In this document: piece by piece, positions 5,515 to 8,959 of the stretch
How positions within the stretch are numbered: the stretch's first letter is position 1
Layout of the letters: the number at the start of each line of letters is the position of its first letter
Origin: Aquimarina sp.
Lineage (GTDB): Bacteria; Bacteroidota; Bacteroidia; Flavobacteriales; Flavobacteriaceae
Length of the DNA: 8,959 nucleotides
Assembly: GCA_002697475.1 (NCBI GenBank)
Contig: NZVW01000094.1
Coordinates: forward strand, 1-8,959
Reading direction: 5' to 3'
Program-made: the position numbers and the translations under genes
Notes under the pieces: model-generated
What the model was told of the DNA's origin: nothing
What the model saw: the letters and a program-made list of their open reading frames with translations, nothing else
Database searches by the model: none

Positions 5515-5970
5515 ATGGATAAAATTGATCGCTCCATCCTTAATTTACTTCAAAGAGATGGTAAAATTACTATTAAGGACATTTCAGAACGTTTGAACCT
5601 AACCACCACACCCATATTCGAAAGAGTCAAAAAACTTGAAAAGGAAGGATTTATAAAAGGCTATAGAGCACAACTAGACCGTAAGAAGATTGGTTTAGAA
5701 CTTATTGTATTCTGTAATGTAAACCTGAATTTACATCAGACAGATTACTTACGTGAGTTTGAAAAAGATATTCAGCGATTTCCTGAAGTTATTGAATGTT
5801 TCCATACCGCAGGGATGTTTGATTACTTATTAAAAATATATGCTAAAGATATGGAGAGCTATCAGGATTTTTTGACCAATAAGCTGGCATCACTAGAAAA
5901 TATTTCTAAAGTACAGAGTTCATTTGTGATGACAGAAGTTAAAGAATATACCCATCTTAATATCCCTTAA
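5515..5970 (+). CDS. Lrp/AsnC family transcriptional regulator
   Basis: The 151-residue protein has the normal length and two-domain layout of the family. An N-terminal winged helix-turn-helix (about 2-60) begins MDKIDRSILNLLQRDG, with recognition helix region LTTTPIFERVKKLEKEGFIKGY. A C-terminal RAM ligand-binding and oligomerisation domain (about 62-142) includes FPEVIECFHTAGMFDYLLKI and DMESYQDFL, with the loop glycine G100 where amino acids bind between subunits. It is transcribed away from the MGL-like enzyme gene, with 167 bp between the two ATGs. I infer that it senses an amino acid, possibly methionine or a related one, and controls that gene, as MdeR does in Pseudomonas putida. A palindrome at 5460-5478 is a candidate binding site. 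Confidence 0.93.
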   Translation: MDKIDRSILNLLQRDGKITIKDISERLNLTTTPIFERVKKLEKEGFIKGYRAQLDRKKIGLELIVFCNVNLNLHQTDYLREFEKDIQRFPEVIECFHTAGMFDYLLKIYAKDMESYQDFLTNKLASLENISKVQSSFVMTEVKEYTHLNIP

Positions 5971-6080
5971 TATCATTTAAATTTATAAATGAGGAAACGT
6001 TTGATTGGATAACGATAAAAGTAAGAGACATAGTTATCTAATTTTATTCCGGAAAATAATCTAATCAAGCGGGAAAACTC

Positions 6081-6683
6081 ATGCGCAATATATCTTTATG
6101 CTTACTGATAACACTTTTAACCCAAAACTTATCCGCCCAAAAAAAGGACGCAAATCCCTGGGTATTGGGAATCGGGGTGAACATCATAAATGATTCTGGA
6201 GAAATTCTCAGTGGACTATTTAATCTATCTGAAAACTATCATTATAAAAACCCAATATCTGCTTCCATAGAAAAAAGGTTTGCTTTAAATCACGGCTTTG
6301 AAGTATTATTTAGTAATAATACGTTTTTAACAGGTAAAAGAGTAAACGGTCAAATTCTTACAGAAGACAGGTCCTTTATGGCATTTGATGGACATTATAA
6401 AAATTACATCTCTAATCTTTGGCAAAACACTTATAGAGCGATTTATGAAGGTTATTTTTTAATCGGTTCAGGTATGACTATTATAGAGGATAAAAACAGT
6501 ATAACGGGCAATCTTGGTTTAGGGATTAACTGGTTTTTGACTGAACAAATGAGATTGAGCACTCAAGCAATAGGCAAAGTAGGACTACAGGCTAATCAGG
6601 GCAGCGCAAGCAACTATATTCAATTTAATATAGGCCTAATATTCAGATTACAAGATAGTGACAACTGTGGATGCTTTTTATAA
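6081..6683 (+). CDS. Secreted outer-membrane beta-barrel protein
   Basis: The 200-residue precursor has a Sec signal peptide (about 1-19, ISLCLLITLLTQNLSA, with cleavage before Q20). Mature residues start QKKDANPWVLGIGVNIINDSG, which resembles the first strand of barrels seen at the N-terminus of flavobacterial OmpA-type proteins. The rest alternates polar and hydrophobic residues as expected for about eight strands, and a final strand FNIGLIFRL near the C-terminus ends in an aromatic/arginine pattern. No OmpA peptidoglycan-binding domain follows. The tail CGC near the end is unusual. It is likely a small outer-membrane porin-like or structural protein with no assignable substrate. Its stop codon lies 1 bp from that of convergent holA, leaving no room for a terminator between them. 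Confidence 0.75.
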   Translation: MRNISLCLLITLLTQNLSAQKKDANPWVLGIGVNIINDSGEILSGLFNLSENYHYKNPISASIEKRFALNHGFEVLFSNNTFLTGKRVNGQILTEDRSFMAFDGHYKNYISNLWQNTYRAIYEGYFLIGSGMTIIEDKNSITGNLGLGINWFLTEQMRLSTQAIGKVGLQANQGSASNYIQFNIGLIFRLQDSDNCGCFL

Positions 6684-6684
6684 C

Positions 6685-7689
6685 TTAGTCCATTATTTTT
6701 ACCAGCAACTCTTTTAAAATATCACCTTGAGATAAATTAGCTGCTCCAACACCTTTACTTTTGACATCCGCATCTCTTAAAAGCCCTACGATATGGCTAA
6801 CGCGTTTCATGGGATATTTAGCCGCTGCTTCTGAGTAATCTTTCGTAAAGAACGGACTAATTTTTAATGCCGCAGCAACGCTTTTTGAAGACTTGTCTGA
6901 TAATCCATGATATTTAAGCACCTGAGCAAAGAAGCTATGTAACAAAGATATCGTTACAACTAAGGGATTATCTTTAGGATTTTGAGCAAAATACTGTATA
7001 ATCCTAAAAGCCTTAGTTCTATCACCGGATCCAATAGCTTTTCGTAACTCAAAATTATTAAAATCCTTACTGATACCTATGTTCTCTTCAATCGCTTCAG
7101 GAGTTATAGTGCTTCCTTTAGGAAGAATAAGCTTTAATTTTTCCAGCTCGTTATTGATCTTTCCAAGATCAGTTCCTAGAAATTCAACCAGCATTTGTGC
7201 AGCCTTTGGATCAATTGCGTATTTTGATCCTGATAATACTCTTCTTATCCAATCCGCTACCTGATTTTCATATAACTTTTTACTTTCAAAAATAACTCCG
7301 CTCTTTGCTACGACTTTATATAATTTTTTTCGCTTATCAATTTTCTTGTATTTATAACACATAACAAGAATCGTAGATTGCTGAGGGTTTTCAGCATAGT
7401 CGGCAAGCTTCTCTATATTTCTTGAAAGATCCTGAGCTTCCTTTACAATGACCACCTGATAATCAGCCATCATTGGATAGCGTTTGGCATTAGAAACAAC
7501 GTCCTCTACTGTTACATCTCTGCCATACAGTGTCATTTGGTTAAATCCCTTCTCTTCTTCAGTCAATACATTCTTATCAATAAACTCAGAAATTTTATCT
7601 ATATAATAAGGCTCTTCACCCATTAAGAAATAGATAGGTTTAAAATTTCGCTGTTTTAAATCATTAACAATTTGTATTACTTCATCCAT
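6685..7689 (-). CDS. holA: DNA polymerase III subunit delta
   Basis: The 334-residue length and sequence fit HolA, the clamp-loader subunit that opens the beta sliding clamp during replication. Visible features: the N-terminal KPIYFLMGEEPYYIDKI (17-33 region) typical of delta, with GEEPYYID replacing a functional P-loop as in all delta proteins; MTLYGRD; a domain-1 core with YQVVIVKEAQ (77-86) and QSTILVMCYKYKKID (104-118); VADWIRRVL at the domain II start; LVEFLGTDLGKINNELEKL (167-185); and the C-terminal collar domain (about 215-334). The start ATG at 7689 is only 26 bp from the divergent HsdR_N-type gene, so its promoter must lie partly inside that gene. It is an essential gene and expected to be expressed constitutively. 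Confidence 0.95.
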   Translation of the reverse strand: MDEVIQIVNDLKQRNFKPIYFLMGEEPYYIDKISEFIDKNVLTEEEKGFNQMTLYGRDVTVEDVVSNAKRYPMMADYQVVIVKEAQDLSRNIEKLADYAENPQQSTILVMCYKYKKIDKRKKLYKVVAKSGVIFESKKLYENQVADWIRRVLSGSKYAIDPKAAQMLVEFLGTDLGKINNELEKLKLILPKGSTITPEAIEENIGISKDFNNFELRKAIGSGDRTKAFRIIQYFAQNPKDNPLVVTISLLHSFFAQVLKYHGLSDKSSKSVAAALKISPFFTKDYSEAAAKYPMKRVSHIVGLLRDADVKSKGVGAANLSQGDILKELLVKIMD

Positions 7690-7715
7690 TAAGAAAAATT
7701 CATCAAATTTGTGCT

Positions 7716-8159
7716 ATGCAAAAATTATGCTTTCCAGAGTATCAATTTCGGTTCAAAAGTAGCGAAAATAAAATATCTATCTTTGATCGGATTCGTAAAA
7801 AGTTTATTGTTCTAACACCTGAAGAATGGGTTAGACAACATACAATACATTATCTTATTGATCATAAAAAATACCCAGAAAGTCTAATAAATGTAGAAAA
7901 AGTAATTAAGGTAAATGATCTTACCAAACGGTACGACATCATCATTTTTCATCCGAACGGTAAAATCAACCTTATTGTAGAGTGTAAAGCTCCTCAAATC
8001 ACAATAAATCAAGAAACTTTTGATCAAATAGCCAGATATAACCTGGCTCTTGACGCAGATTATTTGATGATCACTAATGGATTAGAGCATTTTTACTGTA
8101 ATCTGGACTATAAAAAGGAGTGTTATACCTTTCTAAGGGATATCCCTGACTATAAATAG
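7716..8159 (+). CDS. Stand-alone HsdR_N-type PD-(D/E)XK nuclease-fold protein
   Basis: The 147-residue protein matches the type I restriction enzyme R N-terminal domain family (HSDR_N_2). The nuclease-fold residues are visible: E61 in NVEKVIKV, D74 in RYDIIIF, E89 and K91 in VECKAP, and the QIARYN motif (Q104, Y108) characteristic of HsdR-type nucleases. A leader with LTPEEWVRQHTIHYLI (33-48) precedes it. There is no helicase domain and no hsdM or hsdS nearby, so this is not a restriction system. Similar solitary genes next to holA are, to my knowledge, common in Bacteroidota and usually conserved, which suggests a housekeeping DNA role; that role is unknown. The gene is 26 bp from holA (divergent) and 89 bp before the glycosyltransferase gene. 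Confidence 0.85.
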   Translation: MQKLCFPEYQFRFKSSENKISIFDRIRKKFIVLTPEEWVRQHTIHYLIDHKKYPESLINVEKVIKVNDLTKRYDIIIFHPNGKINLIVECKAPQITINQETFDQIARYNLALDADYLMITNGLEHFYCNLDYKKECYTFLRDIPDYK

Positions 8160-8248
8160 GTAGAAAAATGTTAAAAAAAACTTAGATTTCCGTTAGACTA
8201 AATGATAAAGTTAAGTTAAGAAAAAAACTAATAAATAGACACTAATTT

Positions 8249-8959
8249 GTGAAGTTAGCTATTGTAATTCTAAATTGGAACGGTAAAAAGCTATTGGAAG
8301 AATTTCTTCCGTCCGTAATAATGCACTCTACAGTTGCAGAAATATATGTTGCTGATAATGCGTCTACGGACTCTTCCGTGGAATTCGTTAAGGAATATTA
8401 TCCCCAAATAAAAATTGTCCAAAACACTGTGAATGGTGGGTATGCCAAAGGATATAATGATGCATTGCAACATATAGATGCAGATGTTTATTGTTTGCTA
8501 AACAGTGATGTTGAAGTCACTAAAAATTGGTTAGTCCCTATCATTACTGAATTTAAAAATAGCCCCAATACTGCAGTCATACAGCCTAAAATTTTAGATT
8601 ACAAAAAGCAAACTCATTTTGAGTACGCCGGAGCTGCTGGAGGATATATTGATAAATATGGATATCCCTTCTGCAGAGGCAGAATATTTGCAACTCTTGA
8701 AGAAGACAATGGACAGTATGATGAGACTACAGAAATATTCTGGGCTAGCGGTGCGTGTTTGTTCATTAGAAAATCTGTATTTGAAGAAGCGGGTAAACTT
8801 GACGAAGATTTTTTTGCCCATCAGGAAGAAATAGACCTGTGTTGGCGAATTAAAAATCTAGGATATTCTATAAAATATGTAGGCAACTCTAAAGTATTTC
8901 ATCTGGGGGGAGCAACCTTAAGCTCTATGAATCCAAAAAAAACCTTTTTTAACTTTAGA
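8249..8959 (+). CDS. Family 2 glycosyltransferase (3' end outside window)
   Basis: The visible 237 residues form a GT-A fold glycosyltransferase of family GT2. They include KLAIVILNWNG (2-12), VADNASTDSS (34-43), NTVNGGYAKGYNDAL (59-73), the donor/metal motif LLNSDVEV (83-90, in place of DXD), FWASGACLFIRKSVFEEAG (164-182) and the acceptor-site motif HQEEIDLCWRIKNLGY (191-206) followed by VFHLGGAT. Similar proteins act in cell-surface polysaccharide or rhamnosyl transfer; the sugar cannot be told. The start is GTG at 8249: an in-frame TAA lies just upstream (8243-8245) and the next ATG (codon 25) would remove the first beta strand. The frame remains open to the window edge. Confidence 0.92.
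   Translation, partial: MKLAIVILNWNGKKLLEEFLPSVIMHSTVAEIYVADNASTDSSVEFVKEYYPQIKIVQNTVNGGYAKGYNDALQHIDADVYCLLNSDVEVTKNWLVPIITEFKNSPNTAVIQPKILDYKKQTHFEYAGAAGGYIDKYGYPFCRGRIFATLEEDNGQYDETTEIFWASGACLFIRKSVFEEAGKLDEDFFAHQEEIDLCWRIKNLGYSIKYVGNSKVFHLGGATLSSMNPKKTFFNFR

Noticed and set aside
7079..7264. 61-codon plus-strand open frame
   Set aside because: It lies entirely antisense inside holA, which is a secure gene.
7716..8159. Type I restriction-modification system
   Set aside because: Only the HsdR_N-type domain is present; there is no helicase motor, hsdM or hsdS in the window, and the neighbours are housekeeping genes.
8291..8834. Open frames on both strands (minus 8291-8473 and 8594-8821, plus 8619-8834)
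   Set aside because: All lie within the glycosyltransferase frame that runs from GTG 8249 to the window end with continuous GT2 motifs; they are shadows.

Overview
The window looks like chromosomal DNA of a marine or soil flavobacterium (Bacteroidota, probably Flavobacteriaceae). The evidence is the strongly AT-rich intergenic DNA, promoter-like elements of the Bacteroidota type (TTG about 20 bp before TAnnTTTG), weak or absent Shine-Dalgarno sequences, and typical Bacteroidota gene content: a DUF6090-like membrane protein, a LytTR regulator beside a DUF2306 protein, and holA next to an HsdR_N-type protein and a family 2 glycosyltransferase. There are no mobile elements, CRISPR arrays, tRNAs or rRNAs.

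Layout. Positions 1-718 hold no convincing protein gene. They do hold two copies of one minus-strand promoter module (about 20-110 and 518-617), each with two GGGT-containing half-sites 22 bp apart just upstream of the -33 box, and a bidirectional terminator hairpin at 297-321. The right-hand module and the terminator together would define a short minus-strand transcript of about 220 nt. From 719 to 4021 come five plus-strand genes: a 3-TM small membrane protein, a single-TM DUF6090-like protein, a membrane-anchored LytTR regulator, a DUF2306 polytopic membrane protein and a PEGA-domain lipoprotein. The DUF2306 gene is preceded by four ACCT-type half-sites arranged as two pairs at 21-bp spacing. 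A strong bidirectional terminator (4031-4057) separates the lipoprotein gene from the convergent gene for a PLP-dependent trans-sulfuration-family enzyme resembling methionine gamma-lyase. A divergent Lrp/AsnC regulator sits next to that enzyme, an arrangement like mdeA/mdeR. After it come a secreted beta-barrel protein, convergent holA (DNA polymerase III delta), a stand-alone PD-(D/E)XK HsdR_N-type protein divergent from holA, and a glycosyltransferase that runs off the right edge.

How the genes may work together. The best candidate for an undescribed system is the membrane-bound LytTR regulator with the DUF2306 membrane protein and its 2x2 direct-repeat operator. The promoter modules at the left end use half-sites of similar appearance (ACC followed by TAAAA, 21-22 bp apart) and may belong to the same or a related LytTR regulon; this is inference. 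The MGL-like enzyme and its Lrp neighbour plausibly form an amino-acid-responsive catabolic unit. The last three genes (holA, HsdR_N protein, GT2) appear to be an ordinary conserved chromosomal neighbourhood.
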